A stretch of DNA of 46,251 nucleotides from NCBI GenBank assembly GCA_014379965.1, contig JACMKU010000105.1:1-46251 (forward strand). The letters run 5' to 3'. The stretch is from Chitinophagaceae bacterium. GTDB taxonomy: Bacteria; Bacteroidota; Bacteroidia; Chitinophagales; Chitinophagaceae. The notes below the pieces were generated by a model. The model saw nothing but the letters and a program-made list of their open reading frames with translations, made no database searches and was not told the origin of the DNA. The position numbers and the translations under genes are program-made. Each line of letters starts with the position of its first letter. The first letter of the stretch is position 1. Shown one piece after another: positions 17,041 through 25,506 of the stretch.

Positions 17041-18567
17041 TTAATTATAGTTGGCGGTTGCATCCGCTGTTTGGAGGCTTGGTTTATTGTCAAGTACTTT
17101 GTTTCTCATCATACCCCAATAAATGAATCCGCTTACGATGAAGCCGACAAACCACGCGTAGTGGTATAGCCCTGCGATCCATGACGGGACTGAATTAGCG
17201 CTGATGATCTTTGTCGTGACAAGAAAGCCCGGTACATTCGGAAGTATCCCGAGTAATAGAGCAACCAAAGCAGCAGAATTAAATCCATTTTGGTAACTGT
17301 ATTGTCCTTCATGCCTGTAAAGGTCGACTACGTTGAGCTGTTGTCTTCGAATGAAATAATAATCGGCGATCATGATGCCGCCCACCGGACCAAGCAAACT
17401 CGAGTAGCCTACGAGCCAGGTAAAGATGTATCCGGTTGGGTCCGCCACCAGTTTCCACGGGAATATCATTATTCCAATTATGCCGGTGATGTAACCGCCT
17501 GTCCTGAAGCTGATTTTCTTAGGAGCTATATTTGAGAAATCATTTGCAGGGCTCACAATGTTTGCGGCAATGTTCGTCGCAAGAGTTGAAATCGCCACCG
17601 CCAGCATAGCGAATGTGACCATCAATTTATTTTCAAATTTGCCAGCCAGCAATACTGGATCCCAGATAGTGTTACCATAAATGATAGCGGTCGCGGATGT
17701 CACTACCACCCCAATGAATGCAAACAACGTCATCGATGGTGGAAGGCCAATAGCTTGACCCCGTATCTGCGCTCGTTGACTCTTCGCATAACGCGTGAAG
17801 TCTGGTATGTTCAACGAAAGAGTAGCCCAGAAGCCAACCATTCCAGTTAATGCCGGGAAGAAATAATTCCAGAATTCATCTCCAGAGAGTCTGGCTGGTT
17901 GATCGAGAATAGGTCCGAGACCGTTCGCCGCGCTGATCGCCCAGAATAGAAGAGCTAGCGCTGCTACCGGAAGAAAGATGGCCTTGAACACCAATAATTT
18001 CCTGATGCTCTCCACGCCGAGGTATACCACCAACATGTTGAGTAGCCAGAATAGCAGGAAGCAGAATAAAGGCGCCGCATTAGGTAAGGATCCCGATATA
18101 ACGATTTCAGGTAGTTGAGGAAACCATACGCGGAGCATATAATAGATTGCTGTTCCCCCGATCCAGGTCTGTATACCAAACCAACCACAGGCGACGATCG
18201 CTCTTAACATCGCGGGAATGTTTGCACCCTTTGTGCCGAAGCTTGATCTGACCAGCACTGGAAAAGGAATTCCATATTTCGCTCCGGCGTGCCCATTGAG
18301 CACCATCGGGATCAATACAATGGTATTCGCGATGAAGATTGTAAGTATTGCCTGCCACCAATTCATGCCCCCCTCTATCAATGAACTCGCAAGCATGTAG
18401 GTAGGAATGCATAGACTCATACTAATCCACAAGGCAGCGTAGTTCCAGGTGCCCCATGTACGTCTGGCTGGTGGAACAGGAGCGAGGTCCTCGTTTGTCA
18501 ACGATGAGTCTCCATTCATATTTTCTCCCTTAATGACCTTTTCCATCAGATAGTTTACGTTTTGCAA
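17041..18567 (-). CDS. NCS1-family nucleobase:cation symporter
   Basis: 508 residues with about 12 membrane helices. The N-terminal motif NEDLAPVPPARRTWGTWNYA followed by ALWISMSLCIPTYMLASSLI is the signature of NCS1 transporters (Mhp1/allantoin/uracil branch), as are GAKYGIPFPVLVRSSFG and LSLNIPDFTRYAKSQR. It is likely to import uracil, thymine or dihydropyrimidines to feed the neighbouring enzymes; hydantoin or allantoin is an alternative. An internal ATG at 18546 (MEKVIKGEN) is an alternative start. The next gene, dihydropyrimidinase, follows after 5 nt. Confidence 0.92.
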   Translation of the reverse strand: MQNVNYLMEKVIKGENMNGDSSLTNEDLAPVPPARRTWGTWNYAALWISMSLCIPTYMLASSLIEGGMNWWQAILTIFIANTIVLIPMVLNGHAGAKYGIPFPVLVRSSFGTKGANIPAMLRAIVACGWFGIQTWIGGTAIYYMLRVWFPQLPEIVISGSLPNAAPLFCFLLFWLLNMLVVYLGVESIRKLLVFKAIFLPVAALALLFWAISAANGLGPILDQPARLSGDEFWNYFFPALTGMVGFWATLSLNIPDFTRYAKSQRAQIRGQAIGLPPSMTLFAFIGVVVTSATAIIYGNTIWDPVLLAGKFENKLMVTFAMLAVAISTLATNIAANIVSPANDFSNIAPKKISFRTGGYITGIIGIMIFPWKLVADPTGYIFTWLVGYSSLLGPVGGIMIADYYFIRRQQLNVVDLYRHEGQYSYQNGFNSAALVALLLGILPNVPGFLVTTKIISANSVPSWIAGLYHYAWFVGFIVSGFIYWGMMRNKVLDNKPSLQTADATANYN

Positions 18568-18628
18568 ATGGATCGATATAGTGAGAGCGAGAAACAGAGC
18601 AAGTGAGAGGTGACCAGGTTAAATGTTT

Positions 18629-19990
18629 CTACTTCACCTCCTGGTCGGCGAGTGAAATAGCCTGGCTGATTATCGATAGTCCCTCATCAATCTGCTCCTT
18701 CGTTACGCACAGCGGAGGAGCAACAAATATATAGTTCCACCGAACGAAAGTGTACATTCCAAGTTCCCTGATCTTAGCCGCCACTTTGGTCATCACGCCC
18801 ATTTCATCAGGTTTTGCATTGAACGGCGCCATAGGCTCTTTCGTCGTCTTACTCTTGACGAGTTCGATGCATCCAAGCAGACCGGTATTTCGCCAGTCTC
18901 CAATACTTGGATGTTTATCTTTTAAGCCTTGCAATTGCTGATCCATATAGCGTCCCATCTTCGCGGCATTCTCGATCAAATTATCATCCTCGTAAATATT
19001 GAGCATCTCAAGGGCAGCAGCGCAACTTACTGGGTGTGCAGAGTAGGTGAGCCCCAGGGCTAATACCGCATCATCGTACTTAGCGGCGATCTTATCGTTC
19101 ACCATAAGACATCCAAAAGGCAAATAGCCGGACGTTAGTCCTTTCGCCATTGCAATCATGTCAGGAACAATTCCATGATGTTCGAATCCAAACCATTTCC
19201 CAGTTCTGCCAAATCCACTCATGACTTCATCCATGATAAGTAGAATGCCGTGACGATCACAAATCGCTCTGACCTTCTGCAAATACCCGACGGGGTATTT
19301 CAGACATCCTGATGATCCTGATTCTCCTTCCAACAGGATGGCTGCAATGTTCGCAGGACCTTCATAGCTTATCAATCTCTCGAGAGCCGCAACGGTTTCC
19401 TTCAATAGATTTTCTTCGCCATATTCCCAACGATAGAGATAGGGTAAGTCAAAGTGAACAAAATTCGGTGCCTGCTGTCCGTCCATGGGAATCTTTCGTG
19501 GATCTCCACTTGCCGACATTGCACCATAAGAGGCGCCATGATAGGATTGATAGCGCGTCAATATCTTATGGCGGCCAGTAAATAATCTTGCGAGCTTGAT
19601 GCCGTTCTCTATCGAAGTGGCACCGCATAGAGTGAAGAACGCTTTATTCAGATCGCCGGGACAAATTGATGCGAGTTTCTTGCCTAATTCGCCACGCACC
19701 TTTGTGACGCAAGAAGGGGTAACATAACTTACCTCCTGCATCTGCTTCACAACCGCGTCCGTGACACGTTGATCCCCGTGGCCAATGTTGACATTCATCA
19801 GGCCGGAGGAGAAATCGATATAACGCTTATCATCGTAGTCATAGAGGTAAACGCCTTTTCCGTATTTGACTGCGATAGGATTCGTTCCTTTTTGTTTGCT
19901 CCAGGAAAAAAGCGTGTGGTCCTGGTTGTTCCGGATGATGTCCTGTGCTTCTGCGGGATTAGCTTTCGGAATTGTTTTCGTCTCAGACAT
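18629..19990 (-). CDS. class III PLP aminotransferase, probably beta-alanine transaminase
   Basis: 453 residues of the acetylornithine/beta-alanine/4-aminobutyrate aminotransferase class. Visible elements are YGKGVYLYDYDDKRYIDFSS, the cofactor contact GATSIENGIKLAR, LLIMDEVMSGFGRTGKWFGF with Asp254, and Lys283 in MIAMAKGLTSGYLPFG for the Schiff base. Substrate specificity cannot be proved by eye. Placement between NCS1/dihydropyrimidinase and MmsA makes transamination of beta-alanine (and 3-aminoisobutyrate from thymine) to the semialdehyde the best reading. The gap to the NCS1 gene is 61 nt; the 5' gap of 70 nt leads to the ORF6N gene. Confidence 0.88.
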   Translation of the reverse strand: MSETKTIPKANPAEAQDIIRNNQDHTLFSWSKQKGTNPIAVKYGKGVYLYDYDDKRYIDFSSGLMNVNIGHGDQRVTDAVVKQMQEVSYVTPSCVTKVRGELGKKLASICPGDLNKAFFTLCGATSIENGIKLARLFTGRHKILTRYQSYHGASYGAMSASGDPRKIPMDGQQAPNFVHFDLPYLYRWEYGEENLLKETVAALERLISYEGPANIAAILLEGESGSSGCLKYPVGYLQKVRAICDRHGILLIMDEVMSGFGRTGKWFGFEHHGIVPDMIAMAKGLTSGYLPFGCLMVNDKIAAKYDDAVLALGLTYSAHPVSCAAALEMLNIYEDDNLIENAAKMGRYMDQQLQGLKDKHPSIGDWRNTGLLGCIELVKSKTTKEPMAPFNAKPDEMGVMTKVAAKIRELGMYTFVRWNYIFVAPPLCVTKEQIDEGLSIISQAISLADQEVK

Positions 19991-20060
19991 TATAAACTGT
20001 TTATTTTATAAACCTATACTACATGATCTGAATGCAAAAATCAAATTTTGAATCTTTTGT

Positions 20061-20660
20061 CTATTGTTTATATCCAATTCTAACTCTTGTATCCCAGGTC
20101 TTTTCCTCTACCTTTTCCTTCAATAGATTCTCTATTGCGGTGTAGATCTGGTGAAGCTGTTTATCATGCTCGCCTAGATGTTCCTTCAAAGTGGTGAGTT
20201 GTTCTACTATCTCGTCCATTTGAAGAACCGACCTCTTTAGTTCGATAAATGCTCTCACGACTGCTATGCTCATCTTTATTGCCCGCTCGCTCTTCAATAT
20301 GCTGGCAAGCATAGTTACCCCATGTTCGGTAAACGCAAAAGGTGGTGAACTAATCTTTCTCTTTTCCTGGGATAATAACGATGTCTTGTTGTCTTCAATT
20401 GACTGGTAATGAACATTTTCTGGGTATGATGTCGCAATTTGCGACATCATACATTGCCACTCATTTGCATTTAGCCGGAACATAAAGTCCTTTGGAAAAC
20501 GATCAATATTGCGTTTCACCTGCTCATTCAACCTTCTGGTTTCAACTTCATATAGCCCAGCTAAATCGAAATCAAGCATTACCTTTTGCCCGCGTATGAT
20601 ATAGATCTTTCGGATGATCGTCTCGTCTGGAATAACCACATTGCGTTTTGAAGCTCTCAT
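20061..20660 (-). CDS. ORF6N-domain protein
   Basis: 199 residues from ATG 20660 (MRASKRNVVIPDETIIRKIY); an upstream ATG at 20798 would add 46 residues with no family pattern. The N-terminal ~90 residues match the ORF6N domain: IYIIRGQKVMLDFDLAGLYE, TRRLNEQVKRNIDRFPKDFM, then FMFRLNANEW. A second conserved piece is AFTEHGVTMLASILKSERAI. The C-terminus is a coiled coil (LTTLKEHLGEHDKQLHQIYT). Such proteins are common accessory DNA-binding proteins in Bacteroidota and in phages. It is out of place in the middle of a catabolic operon, and may be a recent insertion or a local regulator. Function not known. Confidence 0.85.
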   Translation of the reverse strand: MRASKRNVVIPDETIIRKIYIIRGQKVMLDFDLAGLYEVETRRLNEQVKRNIDRFPKDFMFRLNANEWQCMMSQIATSYPENVHYQSIEDNKTSLLSQEKRKISSPPFAFTEHGVTMLASILKSERAIKMSIAVVRAFIELKRSVLQMDEIVEQLTTLKEHLGEHDKQLHQIYTAIENLLKEKVEEKTWDTRVRIGYKQ

Positions 20661-20847
20661 CAGAACTCTTTTTGTGAACTTCAAAATATGAAATGGCCAA
20701 CTCAGCCGGGCATCAGGATTTCCGTTTCTTTCTTGATCTAACTTGTATTTTTCTCCACACCTTGAACCAAAAAATCTATACGACATTAAGCTCCTCAATG
20801 CTTCTGTACTTTACAGTAGCAATCGCTGCCGCACTCGGCCGCCTCAT

Positions 20848-22305
20848 CTAACTCATCCAATTCACCCCCGCCTCTGCATTCCATTTGGTCGTTGACTTCT
20901 TCAATTTCGTCCAGAAGCCTATTGAACTTTTACCGGTTATATCGCCTACACCGAATTTGCTCTCATTCCACCCACCAAAGGAAAACGGTTCCCTGGGCAC
21001 GGGTACGCCTACATTCACCCCGATCATGCCGGCGCTTGCGCGGTCGATAATATAACGTGCCATCCCACCATTCTGTGTGAATACGGATGCCGCGTTTCCA
21101 TAAGGGTTTGCATTCTCGATTGCTAGTGCCTCATCGACCGTGTTTGTTCGCATGATCGAGATCACGGGCCCAAAGATCTCCTCTGTAGCTACACTCATCC
21201 CGGGCGTGACGTGGTCGATTACAGTAGGACCAACGTAGGTTCCGTTTTCCTTTCCCTTTACCTTGGCATTCCTTCCATCTACGAGTATAGTCGCCCCCTG
21301 TTTTTCCGCCTCAGTAATATATCCTTCTATTTTCTCCTTTGATTCTTTATTGATGACTGCGCCGAGATTCTCTCCCGGGATGATCTTCCTTGCCTCTTCG
21401 CAGATCTTATCAATTATATGGTCTATGTTGCCTACGCCTACCATAGCGCTAGCAGCCATGCAACGCTGACCGGCGCATCCGCTCATAGATGCGGCTACGT
21501 TTTGTGCCGTCATTCCCGGTATTGCATCTGGAAGCACCATGAGGTGATTCTTTGCTCCACCCAATGCCAGGCATCTTTTATACGTGCTGGTCGAGCGCTG
21601 ATATACGATCTTGGCTACATGAGTAGAACCGACGAATGATACAGCCTCGATTCCGGGATGATCACAAATTGCGGTTACAATCTTGCTATCACCGTTTACA
21701 ATATTGAATACACCATCGGGAAGCCCGGCTTCCTTCAATAAGGAAGCGAGTCGCGCACAACTAAGCGGAACTTTCTCGGATGGTTTCATGATCATACAAT
21801 TTCCGAGTGCGATCGCATTGGGAATGGTCCAGTTGGGAACCATACTTGGAAAATTAAATGGAACAATGGAGGCCACTACGCCTAAGGCAACATTCTCCGT
21901 CCTGCACTCCACGCCTTTGCTAACCTCAAGCACTTCGCCGGTCACCAATTGCGGAAGCGAGGTAGCAAACTCGGTCAGTTCTATACTCTTTTCAACCTCC
22001 GCTACTGCTTCACTATAGGTCTTTCCATTCTCTTCCTGTACGAGTTCTGCCAGTTCCTTCATGTTTTTTTCCAATAAATACTTGTATCGGAAGAAAACCT
22101 GCACTCGTTCCTTGATGGGCGTTCGGCTCCACGCCGGGAATGCTTTTTTTGCAGCCTTTACGGCCTCGTCGAGGTCACGTGATGTGGAAAGTGGCACCGT
22201 AGACAACAAATTGCCATCGATCGGGGAAATAACCTCAAGGGTTTGGTCTGACGCTGAGTCAACAAAGGCGCCGTTAATATAATTTTGGAGTTTAGGGTAT
22301 TTCAT
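20848..22305 (-). CDS. mmsA: CoA-acylating (methyl)malonate-semialdehyde dehydrogenase
   Basis: 485 residues from ATG 22305 (MKYPKLQNYINGAFVDS). The ORF runs on to 22572 but that part overlaps the divergent trmH gene and has no family match. It is an aldehyde dehydrogenase with catalytic Cys282 (GCAGQRCMAAS) and with Asn253 in LGGAKNHLMVLPDA where non-CoA aldehyde dehydrogenases have the general-base Glu. That replacement is the known mark of the MmsA/CoA-dependent branch. It would turn malonate semialdehyde into acetyl-CoA, and methylmalonate semialdehyde from thymine into propionyl-CoA, finishing the pathway. It is the first gene of the minus-strand run. Confidence 0.93.
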   Translation of the reverse strand: MKYPKLQNYINGAFVDSASDQTLEVISPIDGNLLSTVPLSTSRDLDEAVKAAKKAFPAWSRTPIKERVQVFFRYKYLLEKNMKELAELVQEENGKTYSEAVAEVEKSIELTEFATSLPQLVTGEVLEVSKGVECRTENVALGVVASIVPFNFPSMVPNWTIPNAIALGNCMIMKPSEKVPLSCARLASLLKEAGLPDGVFNIVNGDSKIVTAICDHPGIEAVSFVGSTHVAKIVYQRSTSTYKRCLALGGAKNHLMVLPDAIPGMTAQNVAASMSGCAGQRCMAASAMVGVGNIDHIIDKICEEARKIIPGENLGAVINKESKEKIEGYITEAEKQGATILVDGRNAKVKGKENGTYVGPTVIDHVTPGMSVATEEIFGPVISIMRTNTVDEALAIENANPYGNAASVFTQNGGMARYIIDRASAGMIGVNVGVPVPREPFSFGGWNESKFGVGDITGKSSIGFWTKLKKSTTKWNAEAGVNWMS

Positions 22306-22398
22306 AAGTTTAAAGAATGAACTTGTAAAACAATCGTAAGCATCAACTATAAATATAAATAAATTAAGTAGTCCGGCAAGATAAACCCCTCCGTTTTT

Positions 22399-22989
22399 AT
22401 GACCCCTGAACGTCACGAAAGACTCACTGCTGTGTTGAATAAAAGACAGGACGATATCACCGTCGTTCTGGAAAACGTATTCGATCCACATAATATTTCC
22501 GCGGTGATGCGAACATGCGACGCCATTGGCGTTGAAGAGGTTTATATTCTCAATACCAAAATACCAAGACATAAGAAATGGGGTGCGAGAAGTTCATCCA
22601 GCGCTGCGAAATGGCTGACCATTCACCAGTTTGACAACGCGGAAGAATGCTTCTCATCCTTGAGGAAGCGCTATTCGTCCATTTTGACCACGCATTTAAG
22701 CAGCGATGCGGTAGCTTTATATGATATCGATCTCACAGGACGCATAGCACTGGTATTTGGAAATGAACAGTCAGGTGTGTCGGAAGACATAAGGAACCTG
22801 GCGGATGGAAATTTCATCATTCCCCAGGTAGGGATCATTAGATCGCTAAATATTAGTGTGGCTTGCGCCGTCACCATGTACGAGGCTTTTCAGCAAAAAT
22901 CAAAGGCCGGCCATTACAACCAACAGAAGCTGGATGACGTCAGGTATAGGCAGCAGTATGAGAAATGGGAGAGGAATGAACAAGTTTAA
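22399..22989 (+). CDS. trmH: tRNA (guanosine-2'-O-)-methyltransferase, TrmH family
   Basis: 196 residues of the SpoU/TrmH knotted (SPOUT) fold. The three SPOUT motifs are present: NISAVMRTCDAIGVEEVY, IALVFGNEQSGVSEDIRN and IIPQVGIIRSLNISVACAV. The start MTPERHERLTAVLNKRQDDI and the short length resemble E. coli TrmH, which methylates the ribose of G18 in tRNA. The gene runs divergently from mmsA with a 93-nt gap. Its last codons GTT-TAA are the first word of a GTTTAAG array, so the repeat supplies the stop. Confidence 0.88.
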   Translation: MTPERHERLTAVLNKRQDDITVVLENVFDPHNISAVMRTCDAIGVEEVYILNTKIPRHKKWGARSSSSAAKWLTIHQFDNAEECFSSLRKRYSSILTTHLSSDAVALYDIDLTGRIALVFGNEQSGVSEDIRNLADGNFIIPQVGIIRSLNISVACAVTMYEAFQQKSKAGHYNQQKLDDVRYRQQYEKWERNEQV

Positions 22990-23020
22990 GAGTTTAAAGT
23001 TTTAACGTTTAACGTTCTGG
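22984..23020. repeat. GTTTAA word array, single arm
   Basis: A row of GTTTAAGA, GTTTAAA, GTTTTAAC, GTTTAAC words ending with GTTCTGG, between trmH and the thioredoxin gene. It ends with the same GTTC(TGG/TT) as the left arms at 37174 and 38104, but has no right arm. It contains the stop codon of trmH. Confidence 0.7.
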
Positions 23021-23023
23021 TTT

Positions 23024-23506
23024 ATGAAAAGAATTATCATCGTCGCCATATCTTCTTTGGCTTTTACTGTTTGTTTTGGGCAAAAGGTTCAGCGTATCAA
23101 GATTACGGATCTTGAAAAGACCATTAGGGAAAGCAGGACGCCTATGATCGTCAACTTCTGGGCGACATTCTGCCTGCCCTGCATTGAGGAGATTCCTTAT
23201 TTCCAGGAAATGGCAAAGAAATACGAGAAGGATAGCATCAAGCTATTACTCGTGAGCCTGGATTTAAAGGAGGATTTTACAAAAATTCAACCTTTCGCAG
23301 CAAAGAGGAAATTCAATGCACCAATCGCATGGTTGGACGAATCGAACGCAGATTACTTCATCCCTAAGGTCGATAGTACCTGGTCGGGAGCCATACCTGC
23401 CACCTTGTTCATCAATAACAAGACAACCTACCGGAAATTTTTCGAGCAGGAATTTTCAAGAGAGCAGTTGGAGAAACAAATCCTGGAAGTCCTGGGAAAG
23501 AACTAG
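23024..23506 (+). CDS. exported TlpA/ResA-like thioredoxin
   Basis: 160 residues. The signal peptide is MKRIIIVAISSLAFTVCFGQ. The thioredoxin active site is NFWATFCLPCIEEIP, with the CLPC pair at about residues 47-50, and the cis-proline region is GAIPATLFINN. This is the TlpA/ResA-type redoxin fold acting in the periplasm, probably as a reductant of disulfides or cytochrome maturation thiols. It lies 34 nt after trmH, with a repeat arm in the gap. Its TAG stop overlaps that of the convergent small gene in a shared CTAG. Confidence 0.88.
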   Translation: MKRIIIVAISSLAFTVCFGQKVQRIKITDLEKTIRESRTPMIVNFWATFCLPCIEEIPYFQEMAKKYEKDSIKLLLVSLDLKEDFTKIQPFAAKRKFNAPIAWLDESNADYFIPKVDSTWSGAIPATLFINNKTTYRKFFEQEFSREQLEKQILEVLGKN

Positions 23507-23715
23507 ATCGCCTCTTCATGATCCTGGTTCATCTTCGCTAATAAGTAGAGAAAATATACTGCCGCTCCCAGGCTAACCACCGACAACAGGATGGCGATGA
23601 CACTTTGTGTCTGAATACCTTTAGCTAGTGAAAAACCGACTAGAGTCATGAAGGTGAGGATTAATAGCCTGCTAATGAGTGTGCGATTCCAAAAGGATGC
23701 TTTTGTAAACTGCAT
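23503..23715 (-). CDS. small two-helix membrane protein, unknown function
   Basis: A 70-residue protein with two predicted membrane helices (ISRLLILTFMTLVGFSLA and VIAILLSVVSLGAAVYFLYL) and a charged tail (KMNQDHEEAI). I do not recognise a family. It converges on the thioredoxin gene, sharing 4 nt (CTAG) at the stops. The codon choice and the neat helix pattern favour a real gene. The 176 nt between its start and the next gene hold the terminator of the redoxin gene. Confidence 0.5.
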   Translation of the reverse strand: MQFTKASFWNRTLISRLLILTFMTLVGFSLAKGIQTQSVIAILLSVVSLGAAVYFLYLLAKMNQDHEEAI

Positions 23716-23839
23716 AAGCCTGGAGTTGGTACTGCAATTTAATTCATCGGAGGTATCGACGAAAAACTTGCAGCAGGGTTAAGAAATGGGTGTTGGCAGA
23801 AATGGGATGCCTGCTTTTTTTAATTCCATACACGCGAGC

Positions 23840-23868
23840 AAAAAAAAGTTCCGCCTTTAGGGCGGAAC
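23840..23868 (-). terminator. intrinsic terminator after the CNTC-motif redoxin gene
   Basis: On the minus strand: stem GTTCCGCC, loop CTAAA, stem GGCGGAAC (23868-23848), followed by eight T (A run at 23840-23847). It sits 23 nt after the redoxin stop at 23892 and ends the yihY-redoxin transcript. Confidence 0.88.
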
Positions 23869-23891
23869 CGTAGATTATTTTTTCCTCCTGG

Positions 23892-24497
23892 TTAAATTCT
23901 TTTGATAGTACAGCCTACAGACTTGGTCTTCTTGGTCGAGACTTCCTTTCCAGCCGCCAGTTCATCGATCGCTATTGCGAGGTGCTTGCGGGTCACATCC
24001 CCTCCGCCATTCGGATTATCATCAATGGCACCATGGTAAACCAGTTTCCCGTTTTTATCGAATAGGAAAACTTCAGGTGTCCTTGTGGCTCCAAAAGCAT
24101 CCGCCATAGTCGAACCCTGATCTACTACATAGTTCCAGGCATACCCCATCTTGCCTGCATATTCCTTCATATCGTCATAAGAATCGCCTTTTTCGCGATA
24201 GGCCTCGTTTGAGTTAAGAAGAATGACGCCGACTTTACTGTCGAGAGCCTTCTTGCATGATTCAACAGTTCTGGACTCGTATTTATGTACCACTGGGCAA
24301 GTATTGCAGCTAAACATCACCAGGAGTCCGTTCTCACGGAATGCCTGCTTGAAGGAAACCTCTTTTCCAGAAATATCTTTCATCTTGGTCTCTTTCTCAG
24401 GAATAGTAGAACCGATTGCGAGTGGATCAGCCACTGGCCTCAAAGCAAGGAAAGCAATGGCCGCAAAAGGGAGGGCAGCCAAAAGGAGTTTTTTCAT
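23892..24497 (-). CDS. exported thioredoxin-fold (AhpC/TSA-like) protein
   Basis: 201 residues from ATG 24497, which begins the signal peptide MKKLLLAALPFAAIAFLALR. The redox motif is in VMFSCNTCPVVHKYE (CNTC), followed by VGVILLNSNEAYREKGDSYD, YVVDQGSTMADAFGA and TRTPEVFLFDKNGKLVYHGA with the cis-proline. The TCPVVHKYE pattern marks a group of Bacteroidota redoxins related to peroxiredoxin-like proteins; whether it reduces peroxides or disulfides is open. It is the last gene of the run after yihY (38-nt gap) and has a strong terminator. Confidence 0.85.
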   Translation of the reverse strand: MKKLLLAALPFAAIAFLALRPVADPLAIGSTIPEKETKMKDISGKEVSFKQAFRENGLLVMFSCNTCPVVHKYESRTVESCKKALDSKVGVILLNSNEAYREKGDSYDDMKEYAGKMGYAWNYVVDQGSTMADAFGATRTPEVFLFDKNGKLVYHGAIDDNPNGGGDVTRKHLAIAIDELAAGKEVSTKKTKSVGCTIKRI

Positions 24498-24535
24498 ATC
24501 AATATTTTTTGGGTTAGCGTAAAGTTCGATAAAAT

Positions 24536-25501
24536 TCAAACCGGATGATTCCCGCCGGCAAGGTTTTTCTTCCTTTCATCCACCTCGTGTTTGAGCGAGT
24601 TGATGCTGACATTTAGTTCAAAGCCGATGAGCAAAACGAGTGAATTAAAATATATTAACAACATGAGTATCAGCAAAGTGCTGATTGAACCGTACAATTC
24701 ATTGTAATTGGAAAAATTACTCACATAATAGGAAAAACCGGCTGTGAACGTCATCGTAAGGAAGGTGGCCAGGATCGAACCAGGGTTGATCAGCTTCCAT
24801 TTCTTGTGGACTGCCGGCGCCCACCGGTAGATAAATGAGATAGACATTAGGAACAACAGTACTATAAGCGCCCAACGCACGTAGTTGATAATGGCAATGA
24901 GCCAGGCATCTCTAACGCCAAGCCAACGCAAGACGTTTCCCTGCATGATGAGAGCAGATACACACAGGATAAACAGGAAGAATAGGACAAGGGTCAACCG
25001 CAGTGCCACCCATCGTTGGTTCATTCCTTTCCTCTTAATGAAACCAATATACTGCCTATCGAATGAGCGCATGATGCCCAACACGGCGTTGGAGGAGAAG
25101 AAGAGGGCGAGCATGAATCCGACAGATAATACTCCCGTTCTGGGATTGTCGAGCATATCCTCCAGAAAATTGATCAGTCCTGCATTATTCTTTTCCCCGG
25201 GGACCACGTCCCGGATAAGCATAAACATTTCCGCCATGAAGTTCTTGGAAATCGGCAGATAGGGAAGTAGTGTAAAAAGCGTGATCACCAGTGGCGGGAT
25301 AGTCATGGTGAAATTGAATGCAATGGCAGAGGCGCGTTCAGTAAATCCAACCTTCTTTGCCTGGTTGAAAAGGAAACGTATGACATCGAAAAGCGGGATG
25401 CCCTGGAATCCCGGCAATAAGATCTTTTTGCTTTTCCTGATCAGGAAGCTGAACGGTGGTGATGTAATTATTTCTCGTCTTATTTGCGTGAGCAGGTGCA
25501 T
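24536..25501 (-). CDS. YihY/BrkB-family inner membrane protein
   Basis: 321 residues with about six membrane helices. The family hallmarks are KVGFTERASAIAFNFTMTIP near residue 50 and, late in the protein, the pairs FLTMTFTAGFSYYVSNFSNY and NELYGSISTLLILMLLIYFN ending SLVLLIGFELNVSINS. The YihY family (formerly confused with RNase BN) has no settled function. The gene follows mltG after 5 nt and precedes the redoxin gene by 38 nt, so it belongs to the same transcription unit. Confidence 0.9.
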   Translation of the reverse strand: MHLLTQIRREIITSPPFSFLIRKSKKILLPGFQGIPLFDVIRFLFNQAKKVGFTERASAIAFNFTMTIPPLVITLFTLLPYLPISKNFMAEMFMLIRDVVPGEKNNAGLINFLEDMLDNPRTGVLSVGFMLALFFSSNAVLGIMRSFDRQYIGFIKRKGMNQRWVALRLTLVLFFLFILCVSALIMQGNVLRWLGVRDAWLIAIINYVRWALIVLLFLMSISFIYRWAPAVHKKWKLINPGSILATFLTMTFTAGFSYYVSNFSNYNELYGSISTLLILMLLIYFNSLVLLIGFELNVSINSLKHEVDERKKNLAGGNHPV

Positions 25502-25506
25502 CAGGA

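Noticed and set aside
20848..22572. ATG 22572 as mmsA start
   Set aside because: It would overlap the divergent trmH gene by 174 nt and adds sequence without family match.
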